Below, piece by piece: positions 49,751 through 62,930 of a stretch of 64,000 nt of DNA. Numbering within the stretch: the first letter of the stretch is position 1; every line of letters starts with the position of its first letter. Both the position numbers and the translations under genes were made by a program. This stretch comes from Viscum album (taxonomy: Eukaryota > Streptophyta > Magnoliopsida > Santalales > Viscaceae). The notes below the pieces were generated by a model. It ran no database searches. It had not been told where the DNA came from and saw only the letters and a list, made by a program, of their open reading frames with translations. Where the stretch lies: positions 952,855,033 to 952,919,032 of the forward strand of contig OY728145.1 of the NCBI GenBank assembly GCA_963277665.1. The letters are read 5' to 3'.

Positions 49751-52700
49751 TAGGAGAAGGAATAAGAAAAATGGAAACACCCATATTGTAATACATTTTC
49801 CATTGTAGGCCACCAAAGGGCCCCATGGTCAAAGGACTGAGGAAGATCCATTTGGGTTGTGTCCACTTACTGGTGGGGGGTTAGGATTCATGGAATGGAT
49901 GATTTTTGTCACTAGTATATGCCATTAGGATGGAACCCTATACCACCGGGATGACGTAATTGATGACTAGTTCATCATCCTCCCTAACTTATTGGAGGAT
50001 ATTATTACTATTTTTTGAGGACAAGCTCTTGAAACAGTTTGAGATGGACATTGTTTCCTTTTCCTTCTCGAAATTTGTCCCTTATTAAGTAGACAACTAG
50101 TTGGTCATCATATACTGCAGGACTTATCTAACTGGATCTAGTTTTGGTAGAGTATAGTATAGGTTCTACATCCATTACATTGAATTTTCAAAAGTACCTT
50201 CGATTGCATTTTGTGGGAGATGGGGTCATCTATTTGGTTGAGAAACTATCTTAATATTTGGCCAATGAAGACATCTTCATAACCTAGTGAGGTTCCATGA
50301 CTATTTAGATAAATTTTCGTGTAAGAGATCTGGTAATATATATGACAAAAACAAGAAATATAACCTTATTGAAGTAGATTCTCTTATAAATGTTCATTTT
50401 AATAATCGATTGACTTATTTTAACATCATATATTATTGGATAAAAAAGGATCAAGTCATGAAAGTGTCTTTTTTATCATGGTTATGGATTCACATTAGAT
50501 TCACCATTTAGTTTTAGAAAGAAATGTCGTGTCGATGATTACACTAGATGGTTTGATTGTGGTGGGTTTTAATGTTTCACAATCACTCATGTAAGGTTTA
50601 GAATTTCTATACTTTTATAAATATGTTTTGAATAAGGATAAAAAACAAAAACATTTGTTATATCTTAGATTATTCATGGAACTTCTTCACAAAGGATTGA
50701 ATTTATTTGGAAATGTTGTCAATGATAAAAAACACTATTATTGGTAGAAAAAATGGAATATCATGCTCATAACACAATATTGGATGTAATTATTTCTTAC
50801 TCCATGAATCTCTTATAGATTTATGAAATATTTTTTAATCCATTGTTCATCCCCATATATTACATGGATCACCCTAGAAATAGCTATAAATAATTAAAAG
50901 AGATGGATTTGGAATCAATTGTATGTGTTTGAGGATTTTCATAAATGGTATTAGTGACCAGAGATCCAATTCTCATTTATTATTATGATGAATTTTGTAA
51001 TCCACCTGATGGGGCACTCTGGAGTTTTTTTTCATCCATGGGGACGTAAATTTTTTTTTATTTCTTGATAGAACTCATAATAAGGGATTTTTATGTGTAT
51101 TTTATAAATTTATCAACTGTAATGTTTTTTATGGAACTTAATTTAGCTCATAATACCTTTAAGGTTTGTGTTATAAGAACCGAGCTGTGTAGTTTAACTT
51201 CAATCAACAAAGACCACTAGATGAATTTTTACTAATTAATGTTTAGTAAGGGAATTATTTTGAGGAATCCCATGGTTCAAAGGAGATATTTGGCCTCCCA
51301 TATGGGGATACATTATTTTTTAGAATATGGCCCAGTAAGGATGGTGATAAAATGATTATCTAATAGAGTTTGGCCCTATAATTTGGATATAAACCTACTT
51401 GGAATATGAGATATTGAAGATTAATGTAAAGTTCGGATGTTGGGATTAGACCTCAGGGAGGATTCTTAGTTATCCCAGTTGAATGGGAATACAATCCCCA
51501 TAGTTCATAAATAATTGGGGCTTATACATATAGAGAAGGACTATGTTTTTTTAGTATGGTTAGGGACTTTACCAACTAATAGGCCCATGTTGGTAATACC
51601 CTACACATGGAATGATTCCCAAATTTGGGATTGTTCAGATCATATCATCACATCCAAAATCAAATCCCTCACGATTAATGATTGGTGTGAGAATAAATAT
51701 GATGTGGAACATCCAAAAAGAAAACATTTTTCTATGAAAACAAGTGGATGGAATCTATACCCAAAGGGGGAGAGTGTGAGGGAGAGGTCGCTGATGTTAC
51801 CCTCTTATAACATTTTAGTAACCTAGTCTAAAATAGAGTAACATGAGTCCCACATTTTAAAATGAATTCTATGGGCTTATTTAATTATGCATTCCCTTTA
51901 GTTTTTTCTTATTTACGATAGGAGTTTAAAACATTATATCTCGAAGGGAAATGAAATCAAAATCCTACCCCTCCCTTCCAGGAATGGGGAGGTCCACATG
52001 AGTACCTCCACGGTTGGGGCCCTCATTACTATGGTAATGTAGGATCTATATAATTTTTTGGGAAACATTATTAAGGATGTTATCAGTTTGACCTCATTTA
52101 ATATGGTTATGTAAACATGATATGACACCCTAATCTTCCCAATGATTGGTCAGAAACATTTGGTTGTTGTAGGAGATGACTTGGCATAATGCATCGATAG
52201 AAGGCCCACAATGTCCATTAAACTTCATGCAAGATGAGTTGATTAAGAATTCCATTCAGGAAAAACATTGGGGGTCTATGTTTGGAATAGACATGACATT
52301 GGTGTATGATAATAAGATATGGGAATCATGAAACCCAAGGATTGAAAATTTTTCATAGGGTTTTATACATAGGGAATGGACCCCTCTACATAAGGTTTTT
52401 ATACATGGGTGTGGATAGAAACCACATAGCAATTATTTATGTAAGACTAGTTTCCACTGGTGTTGCATCATTCTACATGGGATTTTTTTATTCCCTCATA
52501 GCACTTTTAAATGTGGGATTAATTTTCCCAACATTGCATATTCCTATAAGGGGATGTGAACCCTCAACGTGTATTTTTATTAAACAATATAGTGGACCAC
52601 AATAGTGTTATCAAATTATGCTTGTGTTTATAGAGAGTTTTGAGTATATAGATATTGGTGGAATTCCCATTCTTCTTCCTAATATTTTCCATTTTTTTAC

Positions 52701-53100
52701 GTACTCAAAATATATTTCTCCCACACCATTCGTCATCCCATTGCCCGTTTTTATATACCATCATCCATATCCACCTCTATGTTTTTTATTGATGTATTTA
52801 ATGACTTACTACTACGATGGATAGTTTTATATGGTGTGGCATGGGGAACTTATTTTAGGGATCCCATAAAGGATACAATGAACTAAAAATGATTTCATTT
52901 ATAGAGGATGGAAACATATTTGATTCCTAAAAAAAATTGAATTTGTAGGGGACAATATTTTGTAGGGGTATAAATCACCACTCATCCTCAAAGATGGTAT
53001 TTATTTGTTATCCTAAGCTATAAAACACTACCATAACCCACAAACAAATTTATTCTCAGAATGATTTTTAGAGTATAAAAATTAACTGTGGAGTGGCGGT
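49751..53100. other. Unassigned decayed region, possible retroelement interior
   Basis: This region is somewhat less AT-rich than its surroundings and has a few longer frames (50287-50511, 51515-51826, 52306-52605). None matches a family I know, and no reverse transcriptase or integrase motif was found. A purine tract at 51763-51775 (AAAGGGGGAGAGTG) would suit a polypurine tract of a plus-strand element with an LTR following, but no second LTR copy was recognised. The section 52360-52490 has loosely repeated TACATGGG-like strings. Confidence 0.35.
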
Positions 53101-56100
53101 CGACATTGAAATATTTCTTATTTGGATAGAGGCCTTCCGTTTAACCTTCATGTACATTAATAATTTCCTTTACACTCTCTTTTTTAATTATCACCCTTTC
53201 AAAATTAATTAATGTAAATTTTCCCTCCTTGTGGATTTTTCATGAAATAATGGGCATCCTTCAAAAAACTAAATACACATAATAGAAATATTCCTAATGA
53301 AAAAGTAGTGAGTTAATATTCTCTTGAAATAGTCGTGTAGTATGAATTACGAACCATATGGGAATTAACATGGTAACATGCATTATTAAAATAATGATAA
53401 ACAATAAGATTATAAAATAATGGTAGTTTCAAAAAGAATAATAATTAAATTTTCGTAAATGGAAATTTAGTCACACTAATATCTAAATAAATGTGACATT
53501 TTAATGTAAACCAATAAATCATTGAAAACTTTTCAATCAATAAACCAAAAAAGTGATATCCATTAACGTATTTACAAATACAATTAATTCAATAATAATT
53601 TTTAGAAAACACATTCATGAAAATTATACACACCACTCAAAAAAGTGGTCAATATGAATCATATCTCAAATAATGGAATATGGAGCTGTGGAACACTAAA
53701 TCTTAATCCTGAACTCAATGAGTTTAAACTAACTGCCAATATAATAACTTTATGATTCTTAATAACATAAATATAAACCTTAATAAAAAAATACTTTCAT
53801 TTATTATATTCATTTATTATAACACAATGAGTGTAGATTTATTGTACTGGAGTATAATTTTCATAGATTGGTGTAAAATATAAGGGATCTCCAAAACCAA
53901 TATTGGACGATTTTCAATTCATAGAAAATGATTTACATATAGGATTAAAATATTCAATTTGAAATATAAATAAATAGCATAAAAACTATTCTTTTAATTA
54001 TGGAATATGTCATAATCTACATTTATATATCCAATGGTATTAAAAACAATTAAAGGGTGATCTCAAATATTTAGTAAACGTTATATACAACAGAATATAT
54101 TAACTGTAAATAAAGGATAATCAATATAGTAGAGAGGAAAAAGAAAACATATTTATGTTAGTCCACATTTTGAGTTAAATGAACATCCATAGACAATATC
54201 ATTATACAAATAAAATGGATTGTGGAAGTTTAATTCTTAATAATGGAAAAGCGTAAATCTAGAAATTCATGATTAAGTCCTCTTAAACAATATAGTTAAA
54301 ATATTAAAATCATTTCCAGTAAACCAACATATAAATATTAATAAATGGGTAGGTGTAATATAGATAACCATTTAATTAAGTTTTCTAATTTTTGTCTCAT
54401 GAAACATTTCATTTCATTTGGGTAAGTTTATTATGGGGCCACACCTGTCAAATTAATTTCTTATACATTCCCCATATTTTGTGTTATCAATAAATTTTAT
54501 TATCAAAATTCCTCATAAGTCAAAATTATCCATATTGTATAAAATATAAAGATTATTAATATTTCCCCAATAAATAAAATATCTTCCATAATAAGTATTC
54601 GTAAAATGGTTACATATATGGATATTATATATAGTTGAATCTTCATCAATTAAATATAAATGATTTTTATTTTAGTAATAATTTTAAAAATATAGGCATG
54701 AAAGAGGAAAATATTGTCTAATGAATAATACAGAGTTATAGGGAACATGATCTAAACAATGTGAATTATATCAAAATATATTATAATACATTATTAGTAA
54801 ATAAAGCCACTGGATTCATCCAAATAAATCCTTGATAGTAAAACCTATACATTTTTTAAGATAATTGATAACTCTATTGAAAATATCATTACTATAACAT
54901 TATATAAGTTTGATGTTATATATAAATTTTCAAAATACTTTTTGTACATTACTAAAATAATTCTATTTTATTTTTATATAATTTTAAATAAAAATCATTC
55001 ATATAATAAGAAAAATATGTTTCATGAAAATTACTATGGAAACCAAAAACGTTATATATAATAAAAAGATTATATATGATGGGAATAAATTATATTCAAG
55101 GAGTGTACATTAATTTTATTGATCACACCACTTTTAATGACAACCACATTAAAATATGATAAGACTCTTTCTTTTAAATAATTTTTCAGAATTTCAATCA
55201 TGGGGATAAATGGAATTAGTATATATTAATGGAATATTAATATATAGTTTGAATGTTTTTTATATATTGTATAATTGAGAAATAAATATATATGTAAGTA
55301 AACAATTCATAAAATATTTTTAAATAAAATAACCTTACAAGTATCATACATGTTCATTCATCATAAAAAATAAAAAATTATTAAATCTACATGTAAAAAT
55401 AGAAAGTATGTAGAGGAGGAGAAAAATAATTAATTTCGGAAATTTGGAAATGATAATTGTTTTAATGAAACCTACAAAATAAACAATATCAATATAAAAT
55501 GTGATTGTAATGTTTTTTCATATTATATATATTTTGAGTCCAAAAATATTAACAAGGAAATTTAATAATAAATGAAGAATATTATTAATATTATGTTATT
55601 TTTGGATATATGTTGTAAATATCCCCATATATACTCCATTTTTACGAAATTTCTTTCATATTATAAAATATGTCAAATTGAATCAGAAATCAAATGAAAT
55701 TACCCATACATTGGGAAACTTCATAGTTGTATGTCTTTTGTCCTACATTATAATGAATTATAATTTGTTAAATACATTATTTAAAAAAATATTCAATTAT
55801 ATTGAAATTTTTAATATAATTTTAAAATAATATTAATTATATTCAATTATTATTCCCTTATAATGATCACCATGTTAAGGTAGTCCAATAAGTTTCACCA
55901 TAATTATGTTAGTCAATTTTTCAATGTTAAATGATTTCATAAATAATTATGTTATATTCCAAATTTTAATAATATTAAATATATAATTTTTAAACGTTCT
56001 ATAAAATTTAATAATCATTATATTATATTTTTAATAGAAAAATTAATCACATCGCTTCATGGAGGTGGTAGTCTATACACACTCATACAATACATTATAA

Positions 56101-57654
56101 TTTTACAGAAAATGAATGAGTAAGAATGTAGAAGATATTATAAAATTTAATAATAATATAAATATAAATTATATTTATAATTAATTACTTCTGTAATAAT
56201 AGAAGATTATTTAATTAATGAAAATTTAATTACATATCACCCTTCAGATAGTAGGTCATACTTAAACACCAGTAACGATTTTGTTTTCCATAAAATGAAA
56301 AATATTTAAAAAAATGATTGAAAAATATAAAATTAATATCTTTTTATATTTTCCAAACAAAAAATAATTATATTATAATGAATAAAATATATTAAGAGAA
56401 TGTTTTAATAAGAAATGAACATTTTATGTATAAGGTTATAAAATTGCCAACTCTTTGAGAGACCATTATGATCTTACTACTTATTCATTCGCATGATAGT
56501 ATTATGATATGACTGTGAGATAAATAGTGATGGCAATGGATCTAGGATAATTTTTTATATAACATTGAAGATATATTGGTATCGTAAATTTAATAAGAAA
56601 TGATTTTATGTTCCCTTTTATATATGGTGAGAGGGACACACATGGTATTAGGAAAAATATATTTATAATATAATGGAATTTGTGTATGATTTTTGCTCCC
56701 AATTTTAATAAAATGGATAAAGATATGTTTATGGTCACAATACAACCATAAATTTGGGTTTCATCATTTTTTATGTCATTCAGAAGCCTTATCTATTTCT
56801 TTTAATCCCAGTAATCCAATTTTACCCACAACTGAGGTGATAAATATTTTACTAACATACTATTATCATTGAACAAAAAGTAATATTACCTTAAAAAATA
56901 TTTATTATGGTGATTTAAAATATTAAAACCATCATATAGTATCTATCTCCATGAAGTGTAATAAATTAAATTTATTTTATTTTTCCAAACATCTATGAAC
57001 GATACTTTTAATGAAATGATTTTTCAAATTAAAATGGTTTTATGATAAAAATAGGATTATATTTATTTCAATGGACTTAATTAGATTATTTTAAATAAAT
57101 AGGGACCATTTATTCATTAAGATCATTTCAATGCTAATTTATAACTTTCAAATACATGATTAAAAGGAATGGACAAAAACATGTTTTACATTCAAAAAAA
57201 CATTAAAAATAGTTTCAAAATGTTATAGAAGTATTCCTGTGATTAAAAATATATTTTTAAATTAATTATAATAAAAATAATATATATATATATTTTTCAA
57301 AATATTTTGTTTAATTATACGTTATTATTATAATGTTATAATTTTTATACATTGATAGGCTTTAAAAAAATTATTTTTCACGATTATCCTAACAAATAAT
57401 TCCTAAAAAATATAAAAAATTAATCATAATATTCTGTACATAATTATTTCTAAAATGAAATGAAATTAATTATATTAAATATATAATATTTTTTAATTTT
57501 TGTTTTAATCAGAGTCTAAAATAATTTTATGTGTATTTTTCTATAGTTTCTTAATTAAGGTATTCACACTTACTATAATTGATATATGCATGTAACATTC
57601 ATTTATTGCTTATAATTATGTTTATTTCTATGTTTAAAACCCACGATGATGTAT
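53101..57654. other. AT-rich decayed DNA, nothing recognised
   Basis: About 4.5 kb with abundant A/T runs, including an (AT)n stretch near 57278-57294. There is no protein motif, paired repeat or RNA gene visible. The minus-strand frame 56502-56738 has no family match. Confidence 0.4.
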
Positions 57655-57689
57655 TCTGTGTTAATAACTCACACTACTCATGGGGAAAG

Positions 57690-60600
57690 ATAATACAAAG
57701 CCTTCCAATGTTGATCAGGTTCTATAACTTTTGATAGATCTGAGCTAATGTGGGACATCATGGTGTTGGATATGGATTTCTATAATGTAATCTAAGGTTT
57801 GGATTCGTAGAAAAAAAAAATCACATTTAATATTATAAATAGATTTTGAATTTTACAACTGAACACAACATTGATAATCTCTTCATAGGATAACAGGTTG
57901 TGAAGGATGTTGTAACAATCATGGTGGCACTAGTGGTGTGAATAGTCTCATACTAGTTTTTTGTGTTTACATTGGCATCGATGGAAGTGATCAAGAATAT
58001 CTATTTTAATGAATTTATGGATCAATTTATAGATGTATTTCCCTAGAATCTTTTACGGTTACCACCTATAAGAGAAGTGGAGTTTATGATTGATCTCCTC
58101 CAAGGTACTAGTCCTACATTCCTTCTATCATATAGGATTTCACCTTTAGAAATAAGGGATTTTAATGTTGTGTTGGATTTTTTGGAATGGAAAAGTTTCA
58201 TTAAGCAAATTATGTCTCCATGGGCAGTATCAGTCTTGTTTTTATAGACAGTAGATAGGACTCTTTGACTCTGCATTGATTATCATAAGCATAACAATGT
58301 TAGGATAATGAACATATATCTGCATCCATGCATAGATGATCTATTTGATCAATTGAGGGGATAAAAGTGGTTCTAAAAAATTGACATTCATTCATGATAT
58401 CACCAATTGTGAGTTCAAAAGGATGATATTCTAAAAAAACATTTTGAAGCACATATGAACACTAGGAATAAGAAATAATGCATTTTGGTCCCACAAATGC
58501 ACCAGTATTCATTATGGAATTCATGAATGATATATTTCTATAATATATGGATTATTTTTTATGGTGTATTGGGATGACATTATGGTGTACTTGATGACAA
58601 TGTATGAGCATAAACAACACTTAGAGATAGTTATGATAATCATGAGATTAAATCGTTTTAATGCCAAACTATCAATGTGTGTTTTTTGATACGTGATTTA
58701 TACTTCCTTGGCCATGTAATTTATAAAGAGGCATTTCTATGGATCTAAAGAAGATATAAGATGTTATCACGTGGAAACCACTAAATAATGTCTTTAAGAT
58801 ATTATTATTTCTTGGTCTATGTGGTTATTATTGATTCTTTTTGCGTGACTTATCATGTATATCCTCACCTATGATAGCTTTTACTAAGAAAAATATTCCA
58901 TTCTGATAGACTATGAAATTTCTGATGAATTTTCAAGAACCAAATGTTCCCCTTACATCATCACCAATTATGATTTTTCAAGAATTTGGACATGTGTACA
59001 GAGTTTATTGTGATACTTACAGATATGGGTTGGGATTTGTTCCCTTATAAAGGAGACCATGTGGTTGCTCATGGTTCAAGGAAGTTGAAATTGTATGGGA
59101 ATAATTACCCAAACCATGATTTTGAGTTAACTGTGGTCATCCATTCTATAATGACTTGGCATCATTATCATATTTGTGAAAAATTTACTATGAAAATAAT
59201 CATAAGATATTAAAACACATTTTCTCATAATGGTATTTGATTCTGTGGAAAAGGATTTTGAAGGAGTATTGTTAGATTTTTGAATTTGACATGATATATA
59301 CATCGGGTAAATGTAATATGTTTGAAAATATATCCACTATAAAGTCATATTATATAATGGTGAAAGAAGCTTTAGATGAGAGGATGTTGATGTTAGACCA
59401 CGCTGACATTAATTTGGAATGTGAAGACTAAAGTTACATTGCATTTTTACTTTTAGTTCTTGTTGTTCTTAATTTTTTAATGATGGCTGAAGAGGCACAT
59501 ACATCTGATGAATAATGCATGTTTATTAGTTCAAAACTCAATTGTGGGAAGACCATTGAGTGTTGGAAGCCTAAATTGATATTAGTGTAGTGTTTCAAAT
59601 ATCGGATGGTTGTACCTATGGTCTATCAGAAACAACTTCATAATGGTTACATCGATAAAATCTTGGTTGTACATCCTTGTATATAGTATAGGTACAAGTC
59701 ATTGAAGGTGTGTATTTTGTGGATTAGAATGAAACATAAATTGGATGAGTTAATTTCAAGTTGTTCAACATTTTAGCTAGTTAATATATAATATCAATGA
59801 CCAGTTGGTATGGTTCAGTCTTTACTTATCCCAGGGTGGAAATAAGAGAAGATATCGATGTATTTTGTTATAGGTCTAAAATGAGTGGTGAAGAAACATG
59901 ATTCCATATGGGTGATCGTGGATCTGGTCACCAAGTCAGCCCATTTCATTCAAATTTTTGAAACTCATACGGTAGATGATTTATAAAAAATCTATACATG
60001 AAAAGTGGTAAAGAGATCGACCATACCAATTTCGACCATGTTAGATCGAGATATAAGTTTCATGATTCATTTCATGAAATCCATAGTAAATTCCCTTGGG
60101 AGAAAGTTGACTATCAGTAAGGAATATCATACATATATGGATGGGAAAAAAGGTGATATATATGTTTGATGATCTATTGTGGGATTTTGTAATGGATTTT
60201 GGGGCCTCAGGGGAGGAGCATATTCCCTTAGTGGAGTTCTCATATAATAATATCTATCAAGATTTGTTACATATGGCTTCTTTAAATGAATTTCAAGGTA
60301 ATCCTTTTCTTTTTCTACTATGTTTGGTGGAAACATATGACACATAACTATTTAGGTTGGGCCATGTCCACGAAACGATGTGGAAGATTTAAGGAAAGAG
60401 AATAAAGATGGTTAAGATTTTTCAGAAATTTTATGTGGATCATTGTCAATGGCAGTAGTAATTTTCTGTGAGTGATCATGTGTTCTTTTGGATTTATTGA
60501 AGGATTGGACATCATCCATTTGTAAATGAAGTAAATATATCTACAAGATATATAGTCCCCTTCAATATATTATAATGAGTTAGAGAAGTGGAATATAAAT

Positions 60601-60900
60601 TAACATTGACACCATGGTTCAGTTCAGTGCATAATGTGTTCCCCATATCTTAGTTTAAAATTTATCAGCATAATCATAACCATGTGACCATATGAGATCA
60701 CAATAACCTAGAGCCGAATACTTCGTTAGTACATAAACTAGTGTGGATTGTGGATAGGAAAGAGAATGTATTTTATGAAAAAACCATCGGTCTAGTATGG
60801 ATTTTATGGAAACATGGTCAGATTAGGGAAGAAACTTTAGAATGTGAGAAGCAAATGAAATTAAATTGGTCAGGACTCTTTTAAGACAAGTATGGTATTA
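57690..60900 (+). pseudogene. Tekay-family pol relic
   Basis: The readable order is as follows. The protease tail lies near 57770-57800 (bases matching the GMDWL region of the complete copy). The RT start near 58060 ([18 protein letters not shown]) is followed by MSPWAVSVLF and LCIDYHKH. RNase H lies at 58986-59213 (KGDHVVAHGS, NYPNHDFELTVVIHS). Integrase parts include a DLVTKSAHF-like block near 59920, MDFGASGEEH at 60190, and VEFSYNNIYQ. The tail near 60720-60880 retains the VDR and lysine-rich pattern. Frames change repeatedly and the RT catalytic region near 58560 is scrambled, so this is a fossil only. Nearly every block aligns to the complete copy at 35208 more easily than to any general consensus, showing that the two belong to one family. 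Confidence 0.75.
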
Positions 60901-60922
60901 TAATTTCCATGGATAGAAAGAA

Positions 60923-60937
60923 TAATGGTGGGTAGAA
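60923..60937 (+). other. Polypurine tract of truncated copy
   Basis: AATGGTGGGTAGAA precedes the LTR start TGTAGTACCA, matching the tract of the complete element with one G-to-T change. Confidence 0.65.
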
Positions 60938-62930
60938 TGTAGTACCAATTTTCTCTGATATGGAAGAATTACATTGTTAATTTTATGTTTATGATGTGTA
61001 ATTGTGAAGGATGGGAGAGTTTTGTGAACTTTCGATTGTTTTTTTTTTGACAAAAAGGATGTGCACGGGTTGCACATGGTGTATCAACACCATGCGGAAA
61101 TCATCGAAGAAACCATTTACAGTAGTAGGTTTTCATTAGTATGATTAGAATAGTTGGTGCATCATTAGTGAGATCATGAATGAAGTTCATGCGAGGGTTT
61201 CCTTAATGTAGTAGAAAACACATTGTTATCACAAGTTTAGTGCATTGTTTGTATAAACTTGTGGTCTAACCATGAGTAGAGTCAAATCTAATCCTAAAAA
61301 ATTTGATCTCAATCATTTTTCTTCTAACTAAACTGTCTTTTCTCTTAAATTGACTTACCTTTAGATTTTTCTTCATTGTAGGTAGGAGAACCTCTCCAAA
61401 TTTATTTGGAATCAATCTTGAGCCCTCCCTTGGCGTTTTCAAGCTTCATTCTTGTGGTTAGTGTGGTTCTCCACCATTCATAACATTTCTTAGATCTACT
61501 TAGATATACATATCATATCCACTCAGTTTCATAGATATATGCCCTTTATTGGTAGTTCTTATAGTTTGGAGGCCCAATATGAAGATAGTTGGTCTTTTTG
61601 TTGGTAGGAGATAATATCTAATGTAGTTTCGTGGATAATGGACCGAGTTTCATGTGTTTTCTGGGTCTGTTGTCAGTTTTCACCAGCATAGTTGACTTAG
61701 GTGGCTTCACTCTTGAATCCTCTAAGTAGAACATAATTTCATGGTTTCAAATTGATTTATTCTATTTTATTTTATTGTTAATTTTCTACTTCATGATTTC
61801 TCGAAACACTCTATGGAAGTAGTTGTGGAAAATCAAAAAAAATGGTTGTTTTGAATAAATTGTATGATTCATGATTTTAAAATGTTCATTTTAAAATAGG
61901 TTTTTTTAGGAATTATGATACGTGGATTTAATAAAAGGGGTTTCAATATAAGGACTAATTTTTATTGAAATTAAATGGGTTTTGGAATTGTCTTATTTTA
62001 ATGGTTTTAGTAAAAGAATGGTTTTATTGGAATTTTTGAAATGGTTTGGGCATAATAGTGTGGGGTTTTTATATTTCATTTATAGAGATTGGTTGAAATA
62101 TGACCTTGTGATAAATGGCAATGGTTTAATGGAACATGGAATAAAATTACCGTATGATGACTTGGTAGAACAATAAGAAACCACTCAGGGGTATAGAACT
62201 ATCTTAATGAAGCATGAATGAATGTAAGTACGATTAAGTGGAATGGAAAGGTTAAACTAGAACATGAAAGGTAACTGCTCTTAAAGCTTTATTTTGTTGT
62301 TTTCTAGAACTATGACTTTCTAAAAAATATATTTTAATAGCAATTTTTTAAATTTGTTTATAAATTTTTATGGAACATGTTTTTATTTAGTTTTAATTCT
62401 TTTGGGAATATTTTTAGTTATAATGATATAAATAAATGTTTCTAAATCTTTTATCATAGTTATATGTGTAGGGAAGTCATTGGGAAAACATATTGAGTTC
62501 TATACTCACCTCTTCATTGGCACATTGGTGCTTTTGACATATCTATCTTCCAAGACATGGGAAAAGCTAAAGTATTAAACATATTTAGAACCACCTCGTG
62601 ATATGTAGTCTATTTGTCGATATTGGATCATATAACTTATGTAGGATGGAGTCTAGGGTTCTTATTAGAGTCATTAGTTATTTTTTTGATGTTTACATTT
62701 ATTATTCATTGGTATTATTTTGTTTCACACTCTGTTGTGGTTGGATATTAATAGAATGGTTGAGTTGTCTTTTATTTGTTCATGCATCATGTAGTGAGTG
62801 GTTTGTTTATTTTTTGTTGAGTTAATATTGGTGTTCGTAAAGGATAAGCCACCCCCATGTCCATTGGAATCCATTAGGCATTTATTTCTAGCCTTTGGCA
62901 TCATGGGTATGTTTCATAAGGCCATGAAAA
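60938..62930 (+). repeat. 3' LTR of truncated Tekay copy
   Basis: It begins TGTAGTACCAATT and follows the complete LTRs in order. The sequence around 61380 (GTAGGTAGGAGAAC) matches GTAGGTGGGAGAAC at 35626. TGGCACATTGGTGCTTTTG near 62517 matches 36661. CATTTATTTCTAGCCTTTGG near 62878 matches 37019. The terminal 60-70 bases seen in the complete LTRs are missing or altered. Confidence 0.7.

Larger units (their letters stand above)
57655..62930 (+). mobile_element. 5'-truncated second copy of the Tekay family
   Basis: Colinear with 39060-44250 of the complete element: end of protease, RT, RNase H, integrase, chromodomain tail, polypurine tract and 3' LTR. The 5' LTR, primer site, gag and most of protease are missing. 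The pol region carries many more stops and indels than the complete copy, so this insertion is older or decayed faster. The left limit is where similarity fades (57655-57690). The right limit is where similarity to the LTR ends, after AAGGCC at 62925. Confidence 0.75.

Noticed and set aside
52360..52490. Tandem repeat of about 40 bp with TACATGGG strings
   Set aside because: Only three or four loose matches with uneven spacing, unlike the regular 60-bp array upstream.
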